The notes under the pieces are model-generated. The model was not told the DNA's origin, ran no database searches, and saw only the letters and a list, made by a program, of their open reading frames with translations. From positions 188-38,695 of the forward strand of contig NZ_JAKEUQ010000032.1 of assembly GCF_022397955.1 (NCBI RefSeq): 38,508 bases of DNA. Direction: 5' to 3'. Numbering within the stretch: position 1 is the first letter of the stretch; each line of letters starts with the position of its first letter. The DNA is from Vibrio sp. Isolate32 (lineage in GTDB: Bacteria > Pseudomonadota > Gammaproteobacteria > Enterobacterales > Vibrionaceae). The translations under genes were made by a program, and so were the position numbers. Positions 8,009 through 15,359 of this stretch are shown piece after piece.

Positions 8009-8056
8009 ATGCACACTCAATCTTTGTTTATTTTTGACTTCTTTTTTCTTCCGTAA
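8009..8056 (+). CDS. pheL: pheA operon leader peptide PheL
   Basis: A 15-codon open frame, MHTQSLFIFDFFFLP, with five Phe among the last nine residues, in front of a classical attenuator. Ribosome stalling at the Phe codons (8027-8047) when charged tRNA-Phe is low would expose the antiterminator. Its position just upstream of pheA and its Phe content make the call firm despite the size. The leader has the same role as E. coli PheL but its own sequence. Confidence 0.9.
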   Translation: MHTQSLFIFDFFFLP

Positions 8057-8131
8057 ATCGGAGGCTAAGTCGTTTTAGAAAAACAAGTCAAAAACGAACA
8101 AGAAGCCTCCCAAACTAGGGAGGCTTTTTTA
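8048..8131 (+). promoter_or_regulatory. pheA transcription attenuator (antiterminator and terminator)
   Basis: The terminator is AAGCCTCCC (8103-8111), a 6-base loop, GGGAGGCTT (8118-8126) and T6. An upstream copy of the right arm, GGAGGCT (8060-8066), can pair with AGCCTCC (8104-8110) to form the antiterminator. That segment can alternatively pair with CTTCCG at the end of pheL (8048-8053), the protector hairpin. A further possible pairing is TTTTTGACTT in pheL with AAGTCAAAAA near 8085. Together these give the standard ribosome-mediated attenuation switch. Confidence 0.9.
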
Positions 8132-8148
8132 TAAGGAAGGACACATTT

Positions 8149-9324
8149 ATGACTGAACACTCAATTTCACTGGATGATATCCGCCTTCGTCTTAATGATT
8201 TAGATGACGAACTACTGAAGCTACTTTCAGAACGTCGCAAGCTAAGCATCGACGTTGCTAAAAGCAAGGTAGAGACATCAAAGCCAGTTCGTGATGCAGT
8301 AAGAGAACAACAACTGTTAGTTAAGCTGATTAACAACGGTAAAGACAAATACGAATTGGATGCTCAGTACATTACTAAGCTGTTTCACACCATCATTGAA
8401 GATTCAGTTCTACTGCAACAGTCATACTTACAAAACCTCGCAAATCCACAAAGCCGTAAGCCTTTGGCTCGTGTGGCATTCTTGGGTTCTAAAGGCTCTT
8501 ATTCACACCTTGCAAGCCGCGAGTATTTCAGCCGCAAGAATATGGAGTTGATTGAGCTAAACTGTAACCATTTCAAAGAGGTTACCTCAACAGTAGAGTC
8601 TGGACATGCAGATTACGGTGTATTGCCGATAGAGAACACCAGCTCAGGTTCTATTAACGAAGTGTACGACCTGCTTCAACACACGACGCTTTATATCGTT
8701 GGTGAGCTATCTCAACCAATTGAGCACTGCCTAGTTGCTAAGAATGATATCCGTTTAGAAGACATCAAAACCCTCTATTCGCACCCACAACCTCATCAGC
8801 AATGCAGTGAGTTCTTGAGCCGGCTTAAAGATGTCACCCTTGAGTCTTGTGCCAGCACAGCTGACGCAATGAAGAAGGTGAAAGACCTGGACGGTGATGA
8901 TGTCGCAGCGATTGGTAACGCATCGAGCGGCAAGCTTTACGGGCTTCAGCCAATCCAAGGTAACATTGCAAACCAAACAGAGAACCACACGCGTTTCATC
9001 GTGGTAGCACGCAAGCCAGTTGAAGTATCAACGCAAATCCCAGCGAAAACGACACTAATTATGTCGACTTCACAAGAGGCTGGTTCATTAGTAGAGACAC
9101 TACTGATTCTGCAACGCTTAGGTATCAATATGACTAAGCTAGAGTCTCGTCCGATTATGGGTAACCCTTGGGAAGAGATGTTCTATGTGGACTTAGAAGC
9201 ACACCTAGACTCGGATAATATGCAGCAAGCGATCACAGAGTTGACGGCCATTACTCGCCACCTCAAAGTGCTAGGCTGTTACCCAAGCGAAAACATCAAA
9301 GCGACTCAGGTTAAGCTGTCATAG
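8149..9324 (+). CDS. pheA: Bifunctional chorismate mutase / prephenate dehydratase
   Basis: P-protein of phenylalanine synthesis that converts chorismate to prephenate and then phenylpyruvate in the cytoplasm. It has 391 residues (E. coli 386). Order of domains: AroQ chorismate mutase (about 1-95, with LDDELLKLLSERRKL); prephenate dehydratase (about 107-285, with VAFLGSKGSYSH and the catalytic NHTRF motif); and a C-terminal ACT domain (about 293-385) with EAGSLVE and ESRP, the Phe-binding feedback site. AAGGA precedes the ATG. Expression is controlled by the pheL attenuator directly upstream. Confidence 0.98.
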   Translation: MTEHSISLDDIRLRLNDLDDELLKLLSERRKLSIDVAKSKVETSKPVRDAVREQQLLVKLINNGKDKYELDAQYITKLFHTIIEDSVLLQQSYLQNLANPQSRKPLARVAFLGSKGSYSHLASREYFSRKNMELIELNCNHFKEVTSTVESGHADYGVLPIENTSSGSINEVYDLLQHTTLYIVGELSQPIEHCLVAKNDIRLEDIKTLYSHPQPHQQCSEFLSRLKDVTLESCASTADAMKKVKDLDGDDVAAIGNASSGKLYGLQPIQGNIANQTENHTRFIVVARKPVEVSTQIPAKTTLIMSTSQEAGSLVETLLILQRLGINMTKLESRPIMGNPWEEMFYVDLEAHLDSDNMQQAITELTAITRHLKVLGCYPSENIKATQVKLS

Positions 9325-9355
9325 CCGAGAACGAATAACGCTTTCAGCTAACATA

Positions 9356-9384
9356 AGTATTTGGCCTATAGTAGGCCAAATACT
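9356..9384. repeat. Hairpin downstream of pheA
   Basis: AGTATTTGGCC (9356-9366) and GGCCAAATACT (9374-9384) form a perfect 11-bp stem with a 7-base loop, 32 bases after the pheA stop. There is no clear T-run, so termination is uncertain. The loop-right arm sequence CTACTATAGGCCAAAT (minus strand) recurs downstream of the M23 gene at 18609-18624. Confidence 0.7.
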
Positions 9385-9486
9385 AAAATCACCATTGAGT
9401 ACACATATCATTTAGAAACAACACTCTCTCCGGCATTTCCTAGCCTCCAATCACTGGTTTATCGTTCTACACCACCTCCCCTCTAA

Positions 9487-9654
9487 GTAGCCCTACGCTT
9501 TTCTAATAGAAAACCCATTAGTGACTTTTTTATCAACAAAGACAAAACCTTACCGCCTTCACAGGAAAACACCGTACAACGTGTAATTAATAGCGAGCTC
9601 ACTCCAAGTAACTTAAACTTACGCGCTCAAATTTATAAACCATGTTGTGAATAG
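9487..9654 (+). pseudogene. Probable 3' remnant of nspS (PotD-like norspermidine sensor)
   Basis: The 332 bases between pheA and mbaA hold no complete gene. From 9487 to a TAG at 9652-9654 one frame is open without a start codon and reads like protein (DFFINKDKTLPPSQENTVQR, then LTPSNLNLRAQIYKP). It stops 2 bases before the mbaA ATG, which has no Shine-Dalgarno of its own, as if the two had been translationally coupled. In V. cholerae this position is occupied by nspS, whose product controls MbaA. I infer that this is the residual C-terminus after a deletion. I cannot align it here, so identity is a hypothesis; the open frame and the missing gene are directly visible. Confidence 0.4.
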
Positions 9655-9656
9655 CC

Positions 9657-11981
9657 ATGAAGCTAAATACGAAAATATTACTTCTGATTGCCCCCGTAAT
9701 ACTGATCAGTACTGCGGCTTCCAGCTATATCATCTACTCAACTCAAAAAAACAGCTTCATCAAACGCGAAGATAACGCTCTACAATTAAGCATGGAAAAG
9801 CTGGCCGGACACTTTCGTCAGTCACGTTCTTTTCTTAATAGCTATTCTTACGCGCTCACTAAAAGTGACATGATTAAACGCTTCTTCTTGGCTGAAGAGA
9901 ACCCTAGCCAAGAGCTCGCACTCATCGATGACCTGCACGAAACCGTCAAGTTGTTGCAAGATGGCGACGACAGCTTTACCGGACTCGCTCTCCTAAACAG
10001 TGATCGCACTGTCAACTATTACGCCGAAAACAGCCGAGATCCCTTTGCAGAGATGGATCCTAAAGTCTTAGAGTTCGTTGAACATCAATACCAAGAAAAA
10101 CGAACAACTTCGGGTAATGACTACATCCAAAACTCACAAGGTGAAGGTGTGCTTGTTCACTATGAAGTACTCGATAAAAAGAGCGTTTCAGCACCGATAA
10201 GTGAACAACTCAACGATGTGTTTTTTCTCGTAGTATCTGTTTCTCTCGATAAGTTTAATTCACTACGAAAACAGATAGAGTTTGACTATCAAACTAGCCT
10301 TTTCTTTACCGATGAGCCGATATCCCTCGGGAATGGCTTAACTCAATCAGTAAAGCTTGGGCCTGAGTTTTACGCAACACTCGACCCTGCTCATTTTTTG
10401 TTGGACAACAAACTCAAATCCATCTGGAATGAGCTCAGCGTGTCGTTTGCTCTATCTGCTTTTGTCAGTATGGGCTTATTACTCATGCTTTTATCTCGCT
10501 GTGTGATCAATCCAATCACACGTTTGGATAAGCAGCTGCAACAGGTCGAAAAAAAGCAAAGAAAGAACATTGAGCGCTTAGGTACTAATGACGAATTAGG
10601 CCGCTTGTCACAACGTTTTTATGACATGTACCAAGAGCTTGATAACACCTACCAACAAACCAAAGTGTTGGCAGAGAATGACCAGCTGACCCAGCTCCCC
10701 AACCGACTGCAATTTCAGTCGTTTGTTCAGCAATCTCTTCCAGCCCCTGACTCGAAAACCAATACCTGGGTGCTCTATCTCGACTTAGACAACTTCAAGT
10801 TTGTGAACGATAAATACGGACACCAAATTGGGGACTCAATTCTAGTCTCCTTTGCTAAGCGCATCACAGAGCTCTGCTCTCTATATCAAGAGGGCGACAA
10901 GGCTCACTGCATGCCTGCACGCTTATCGGGCGATGAATTCGTTATCTATATCAATGCCCCCGCGAATGCCGATAATATTGCGCATCAGTTCTCTGAAAAG
11001 TTACTCGCTCCGCTACAAAAAGGGTTTATCACCGACTCAGGAAGCTTTCCAATTACAGTGAGTATTGGTATCGCGACCTATCCAAATGATGGGCATACCA
11101 TCGAAAAGCTACTCTCAAACGCTGATACCGCCATGTACCAAGCGAAACATGCTGGTAAGAATCAGTTCGCGGATTACTCGTTAGACTTGGATAAAACCAT
11201 TCAACGTCAAGCCAATATTGAGCGAGCTCTGAGAGATAAGAACTTTGATGAAGAGTTTAAACTCGTTTACATGCCATATATGAACGCTGAAGGAAACCAA
11301 GTAATTGGAGTAGAAGTTCTGCTGCGTTGGGAATCAGAACAACTTGGTACGGTTGCTCCCAATGAGTTTATTCCTATTGCTGAGCAAACAGGGCTGTTCG
11401 AACTTGTCGATCGCTGGGTTATCGAGAATGCCTTCGCTTCTTTCCATCAACTTCAGGCTCAATTTGATCACTCGATTCAGCTTTCCATCAACCTATCTTC
11501 TGCAGGGATAGAGACTACGCACCTAGCGGGTTTCATTGAACAACACGCAAAGATTAATGGTATTCCGCCAAGCTTAATTGATTTTGAGATCACCGAGACC
11601 TTCTATTCAAATTCACACGGTTTTCCGCTACTCAACGAACTCGCTCGAATGGGCTACCGATTAGCTATTGATGATTTTGGTTCGGGCTACACATCCATCA
11701 CTCAATTGGTTGAGTACCCGACGCAAAAAATCAAATTGGATAAAGGTTTCTTGGAAGCCTTGATCGAAACAGACAATCAGAACATAGTTAAGCCTGTGAT
11801 CGGACTGTGTCACGCGCAAGGCAAAACCGTGACTGCTGAAGGTATCGAAACCAAAGAGATGCACCAATGGCTACAAGACGCGCATTGCGACATGCTGCAA
11901 GGTTTCTACTTTGGTAAGCCTATGCCTCTCAATGAGCTAAGCGACTGGTATCACGAACACCAACAGCGATTCGAGCACTAA
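9657..11981 (+). CDS. mbaA: Membrane GGDEF/EAL cyclic-di-GMP enzyme, MbaA type
   Basis: A 774-residue inner-membrane protein. TM1 is at about 7-25, followed by a periplasmic sensor region (about 26-258), TM2 (about 260-281), HAMP (about 283-335), GGDEF (about 340-500) and EAL (about 515-765). The GGDEF motif is SGDEF (424-428) and the EAL motif is EVL (553-555); the catalytic Glu and the DDFGSG loop (672-677) are kept. No RxxD inhibitory site is visible before SGDEF. V. cholerae MbaA, a polyamine-responsive phosphodiesterase/cyclase controlling biofilm, has to my recollection the same SGDEF/EVL variants and the same place between pheA and yjjX. Its periplasmic partner gene nspS is absent here, so how polyamine input reaches it is unclear. 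No ribosome-binding site precedes the ATG, which lies 2 bases after the remnant frame. Confidence 0.85.
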   Translation: MKLNTKILLLIAPVILISTAASSYIIYSTQKNSFIKREDNALQLSMEKLAGHFRQSRSFLNSYSYALTKSDMIKRFFLAEENPSQELALIDDLHETVKLLQDGDDSFTGLALLNSDRTVNYYAENSRDPFAEMDPKVLEFVEHQYQEKRTTSGNDYIQNSQGEGVLVHYEVLDKKSVSAPISEQLNDVFFLVVSVSLDKFNSLRKQIEFDYQTSLFFTDEPISLGNGLTQSVKLGPEFYATLDPAHFLLDNKLKSIWNELSVSFALSAFVSMGLLLMLLSRCVINPITRLDKQLQQVEKKQRKNIERLGTNDELGRLSQRFYDMYQELDNTYQQTKVLAENDQLTQLPNRLQFQSFVQQSLPAPDSKTNTWVLYLDLDNFKFVNDKYGHQIGDSILVSFAKRITELCSLYQEGDKAHCMPARLSGDEFVIYINAPANADNIAHQFSEKLLAPLQKGFITDSGSFPITVSIGIATYPNDGHTIEKLLSNADTAMYQAKHAGKNQFADYSLDLDKTIQRQANIERALRDKNFDEEFKLVYMPYMNAEGNQVIGVEVLLRWESEQLGTVAPNEFIPIAEQTGLFELVDRWVIENAFASFHQLQAQFDHSIQLSINLSSAGIETTHLAGFIEQHAKINGIPPSLIDFEITETFYSNSHGFPLLNELARMGYRLAIDDFGSGYTSITQLVEYPTQKIKLDKGFLEALIETDNQNIVKPVIGLCHAQGKTVTAEGIETKEMHQWLQDAHCDMLQGFYFGKPMPLNELSDWYHEHQQRFEH

Positions 11982-12033
11982 CAGAACGATTAACACGTAC
12001 CAACTGAATCAACCGACTATAAGAATCGAACAC

Positions 12034-12555
12034 ATGAAATCTGTCATCATCGCCTCACTAAATCCCGCTAAGATCAATGCTGTCAAAAGTGCTTTTGTCT
12101 CTGCGTTTCCCAACACCGAGTTTGAGTTCAAGGGGTTAAATGTGCCAAGTGGTGTTGCCGATCAGCCTATGAGTAATGATGAAACTTATCAAGGTGCAGT
12201 GAACCGTGTACACAATGCGACACAACAGCAACCTAATGCGGATTTCTATGTCGGGTTAGAAGCGGGAATCGAAGGCGGTGTCACCTTTGCTTGGATGGTG
12301 ATTGAGTCAGATGGTCAACGTGGAGAGTCTCGCTCGGCAAGCCTGATGCTGCCACCAGCCGTTCTTGAGAAGCTAGAACACGCTAACGAACTCGGGGATG
12401 TGATGGATGAAGTATTTGGTACTGACAATATCAAGCAAAAAGGTGGAGCGATTGGTTTACTGACACATAACCAGCTTTCACGTAGCTCGGTCTATCATCA
12501 AGCGTTAATCTTAGCGCTGATCCCATTTGTGAATCCTGAACATTTCCCAGCTTAA
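12034..12555 (+). CDS. yjjX: Inosine/xanthosine triphosphatase YjjX
   Basis: A 173-residue NTPase of the YjjX/ITPase-like family that hydrolyses non-canonical purine nucleotides such as ITP and XTP and so cleans the nucleotide pool. It begins MKSVIIASLNPAKINAVKSA, with the SxNPxK nucleotide motif, followed by GVADQPMSNDET and the FYVGLEAGIEGG block. It is the third gene of a neighbourhood that in E. coli also groups slt, trpR and yjjX. The gap to mbaA is 52 bases, so it may be read from the mbaA promoter. Confidence 0.93.
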   Translation: MKSVIIASLNPAKINAVKSAFVSAFPNTEFEFKGLNVPSGVADQPMSNDETYQGAVNRVHNATQQQPNADFYVGLEAGIEGGVTFAWMVIESDGQRGESRSASLMLPPAVLEKLEHANELGDVMDEVFGTDNIKQKGGAIGLLTHNQLSRSSVYHQALILALIPFVNPEHFPA

Positions 12556-12608
12556 CCAATAAATGCTTCTCAAGCTCTCTAGCAGCTCGATTGCAAGCTC
12601 TAGAAACT

Positions 12609-12640
12609 AAAAAACGCTAACTATCAGTTAGCGTTTTTTT
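12609..12640. terminator. Bidirectional terminator between yjjX and trpR
   Basis: AAAACGCTAACT (12611-12622) and AGTTAGCGTTTT (12626-12637) form a perfect 12-bp stem with a 3-base loop. T7 follows on the plus strand and T6 on the minus strand, serving both convergent genes. Confidence 0.92.
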
Positions 12641-12682
12641 CAATTCTCGCTCTCACTATTCAGTGATAGCTTAAGCCCAGTA

Positions 12683-12976
12683 TTACTTAAGCAGCAGATC
12701 GGCAATAACCGCTTTCTCTTGTTCTGATTTTGCCTTGAGCTCATTCGAACCTCTGGTGATGGTTGCCACGCCGACTCCCAGCATTTGGCTTACTTGTCTT
12801 TGAGACATTTCACCTTTCATTAGCTCACAAAAAATATTAATTCGAGCAACCAGAGCATCTCGCTCATCAGGCGTCATCATCATGGTCAACAACAGTTCAT
12901 GCTGATCTTTCTCAACCGCGGTCTTAACTAAATCCATGAGTTGTTGCCAGTTATCATATTCAGGTTGTGATGCCAT
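12683..12976 (-). CDS. trpR: Trp operon repressor TrpR
   Basis: A 97-residue all-helical dimeric repressor that binds trp operators when loaded with L-tryptophan. The helix-turn-helix SQRQVSQMLGVGVATITRGS (about 58-77) and the flanking MTPDERDALVARI and LMKGEMS segments are the TrpR core. It lies 170 bases downstream of slt on the same strand, the conserved slt-trpR order of gamma-proteobacteria. That gap is long enough for its own promoter, but I could not pick out a convincing trp operator. Confidence 0.96.
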   Translation of the reverse strand: MASQPEYDNWQQLMDLVKTAVEKDQHELLLTMMMTPDERDALVARINIFCELMKGEMSQRQVSQMLGVGVATITRGSNELKAKSEQEKAVIADLLLK

Positions 12977-13146
12977 ATCTCTACACTTACTTTTAAATTT
13001 AGACTTTAAAGAGTCGCTTATCGATTGAAAGCGTTTACCACTTTATACCGAAATACTGGATGTGATCCAATGTAAAAAGGCTGTAAGCGGAAATGGTTCG
13101 CACTCAGTACCTTCGATTGTCACTCAGTTTCAGGCCTTATCGGCCT

Positions 13147-15096
13147 CTAGTATTTAGTTTTCACCTCATGGGGAGCCAAAAACTCGCCCTGCTCACCCAA
13201 GATGTCTCGGTAGTAAGTCTCAAACATCAAGATGTTCTGAACGTAACCGCGTGTCTCTTTGAATGGAATCATCTCAATAAAAGCGTAGGCATCAAGCTTT
13301 TCATCACTGCGAGAGCGCCACTGCTTCACACGGCTCGGACCTGCATTGTAGGCAGCAAAAGCAAAGATACGGTTGTTGTCATATTGAGAGAGCAAGCCAT
13401 CTAAGTAGTGGCTGCCAATTTCGATATTCTTGCCGACATCGTAAAGGTCATCGCTACCCTTGTACTTAATCTTGTGCGTGTTCGCCGTGTATTGCGCTGT
13501 CTTTGGCATAATTTGCATGACACCACGTGCACCAACAGGAGAACGAGCTTTTGAGTCCATCGCGCTCTCTTGTCTCGCTAGAGACATCAAGGTGATTGGG
13601 TCAATATCATGCTTGTCTGCGTAGAAGTTAAACCACCACTTATGAGCAATAGGGAAACGTAGCGCAATGTTATCCCACATCTTCGCAGAGATACTTGCTG
13701 TTACGGTAAAGTGATTCCATCGCTGTGTCGCAGCATGGGCGGCAAGCATCGCTTTTTGCTCTTTATCTGCATTAGTTAATAACCAGCGCCATTCACTTTT
13801 GGCTGCGGCAATTTTATCGCGAGCGATCAGTTCATCGATACGAATCAATGAAGTACTAAAAGGCTTCACTGTTTCTGGATTGTATTTCAATGTAGAGGTT
13901 GAATATTGAATCGGTTTATCTAACTGCTTTGCCGCCGCAACACTGTAGAAATTACGCTGACCTAAAATATCAGACAGACGTTGGTTACCCTTTTCAGTAT
14001 CACCTGTTGCTATTTCAGCCCTGCCTAACCAGTATTGCCAACGCAATGACGCTTGGTGCTTGTCGTCCAAGCGGGCAATCCACTCTTTCAATCCAGCCCA
14101 ATCTGCATGCTGAATAGCCAAACGGGCACGACGTTCGAGTAAGACTTGTTTCGACGAACTCAATAACATCTCGTCTCGCCACTCCATCAACTCTTCAGAA
14201 TCGGTATTGATTAAACGGAAAGTCAGGTAATCAGCGAGCTCTTGAGATTTCTCTTCAGAAAATTTCTGGGCCTTGATGACCTCATCGAATACTTCTTGAG
14301 CACTGCTAGCCGATTTTCTCGCTAGCTTTTCAAAAGCAAACTCCGTTTGAGCTTGATAAAACTCATTAGCTGGATGCTTCTTGGCGAATGTGAGCACATC
14401 TTCAGGCTTGTTGTATAACGCCTTCATCTGCTTAGCTTGAGTAATTGACTCATCATGATCCAATTGCTTGATCAGATAGGTCATCAGCTTGCCGTTACGC
14501 CCCTCAAACGCTAACAGCATTCGCTCTAAAATCAGCTCATCGGTTCTTAAGCCAGCTTGGTCCCAACTCTTAAATAGCGGGTCGCAAGCGTCATCAACAC
14601 CATCGCCGCTCAACCAAAGCTGCTTCGCCCCTTTAAAAGCCAGCTCCTGATTGCCTTGCTCATAGTTCGCTCGGTAATAGATGCATTGGTACTTTTCACC
14701 CACCGGCTCTTTGGTCTGAAATTCAAGGATGGTTTGCCACTGTTTTCTAGAAGCTAGCGCATCTAAATATGGTGCTCGCATACGATTAGAAAATGGCAGG
14801 GCTTTGTTCTCTTCAATAAACGCATCCACTTCAGCCGGAGTGCGGTCACCTAAGCCAATAAGAAAAGCACGATAATCGGTGTAAGGTGTTAGAGGGTATG
14901 TTTGAATTTTGCTGCGCAGTGCTGAATAAGCTTTTAGATCACGGCTCTCTAAAACCTCTTGCGCTCTATCATAAACACCACGCTGCATTTCTAGCTCTGA
15001 GGTATTGCTAGCCATAGCCACTGGAGCTAGTGAAAATGAAGACAAGATTACCGATGCAGCCACAGCAACCTTCGTATTACCAATTCGGAAAAACAT
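13147..15096 (-). CDS. slt: Soluble lytic murein transglycosylase (Slt70 type)
   Basis: Periplasmic lytic transglycosylase that cleaves the MurNAc-GlcNAc bond with formation of 1,6-anhydroMurNAc. I choose the ATG at 15096 (649 residues). It is preceded by AAGGAAAG and starts a clear signal peptide (MFFRIGNTKVAVAA to APVAMA-S). A further in-frame ATG at 15153 would place 19 extra residues before the signal and has no such site. A long alpha-superhelical U/L region (about 30-470) is followed by the SLT domain with ARQESAMD (catalytic E510 in this numbering), SPVGARGVMQIMP and AYNAGPSRV. Its anhydro-muropeptide products feed the NagZ, AnmK and MurQ steps also encoded in this window. Confidence 0.95.
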   Translation of the reverse strand: MFFRIGNTKVAVAASVILSSFSLAPVAMASNTSELEMQRGVYDRAQEVLESRDLKAYSALRSKIQTYPLTPYTDYRAFLIGLGDRTPAEVDAFIEENKALPFSNRMRAPYLDALASRKQWQTILEFQTKEPVGEKYQCIYYRANYEQGNQELAFKGAKQLWLSGDGVDDACDPLFKSWDQAGLRTDELILERMLLAFEGRNGKLMTYLIKQLDHDESITQAKQMKALYNKPEDVLTFAKKHPANEFYQAQTEFAFEKLARKSASSAQEVFDEVIKAQKFSEEKSQELADYLTFRLINTDSEELMEWRDEMLLSSSKQVLLERRARLAIQHADWAGLKEWIARLDDKHQASLRWQYWLGRAEIATGDTEKGNQRLSDILGQRNFYSVAAAKQLDKPIQYSTSTLKYNPETVKPFSTSLIRIDELIARDKIAAAKSEWRWLLTNADKEQKAMLAAHAATQRWNHFTVTASISAKMWDNIALRFPIAHKWWFNFYADKHDIDPITLMSLARQESAMDSKARSPVGARGVMQIMPKTAQYTANTHKIKYKGSDDLYDVGKNIEIGSHYLDGLLSQYDNNRIFAFAAYNAGPSRVKQWRSRSDEKLDAYAFIEMIPFKETRGYVQNILMFETYYRDILGEQGEFLAPHEVKTKY

Positions 15097-15359
15097 TCGC
15101 TCTTTCCTTAGTGCGTGTATGAATACGTGAAATCTATTTACGCCCGACATCACATAAAATGTAAAGGAATTGAGTGTAAATATTATTAATATTTAACACT
15201 TCATCTAAGGAGCATATTAAATATAGTTTTAATAACCAATGTGACAATAGTAAGTAAGGATTCGTTCAAGAATGGCTTTTCTTTCCTAGGAGTAACATCT
15301 TTAGGGATATTGGTATAAAATAGCTAACAATTTTGAACAATAATTAGGATCGATCGGCA

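Noticed and set aside
12977..13146. TrpR autoregulatory operator before trpR
   Set aside because: I looked for the palindromic CTAGTTAACTAG-type operator and found only weak matches, so none is claimed.
13120..13149. AGGCC/GGCCT hairpin after slt as a terminator
   Set aside because: The 5-bp stem has no T-run on the minus strand, so it was not called.
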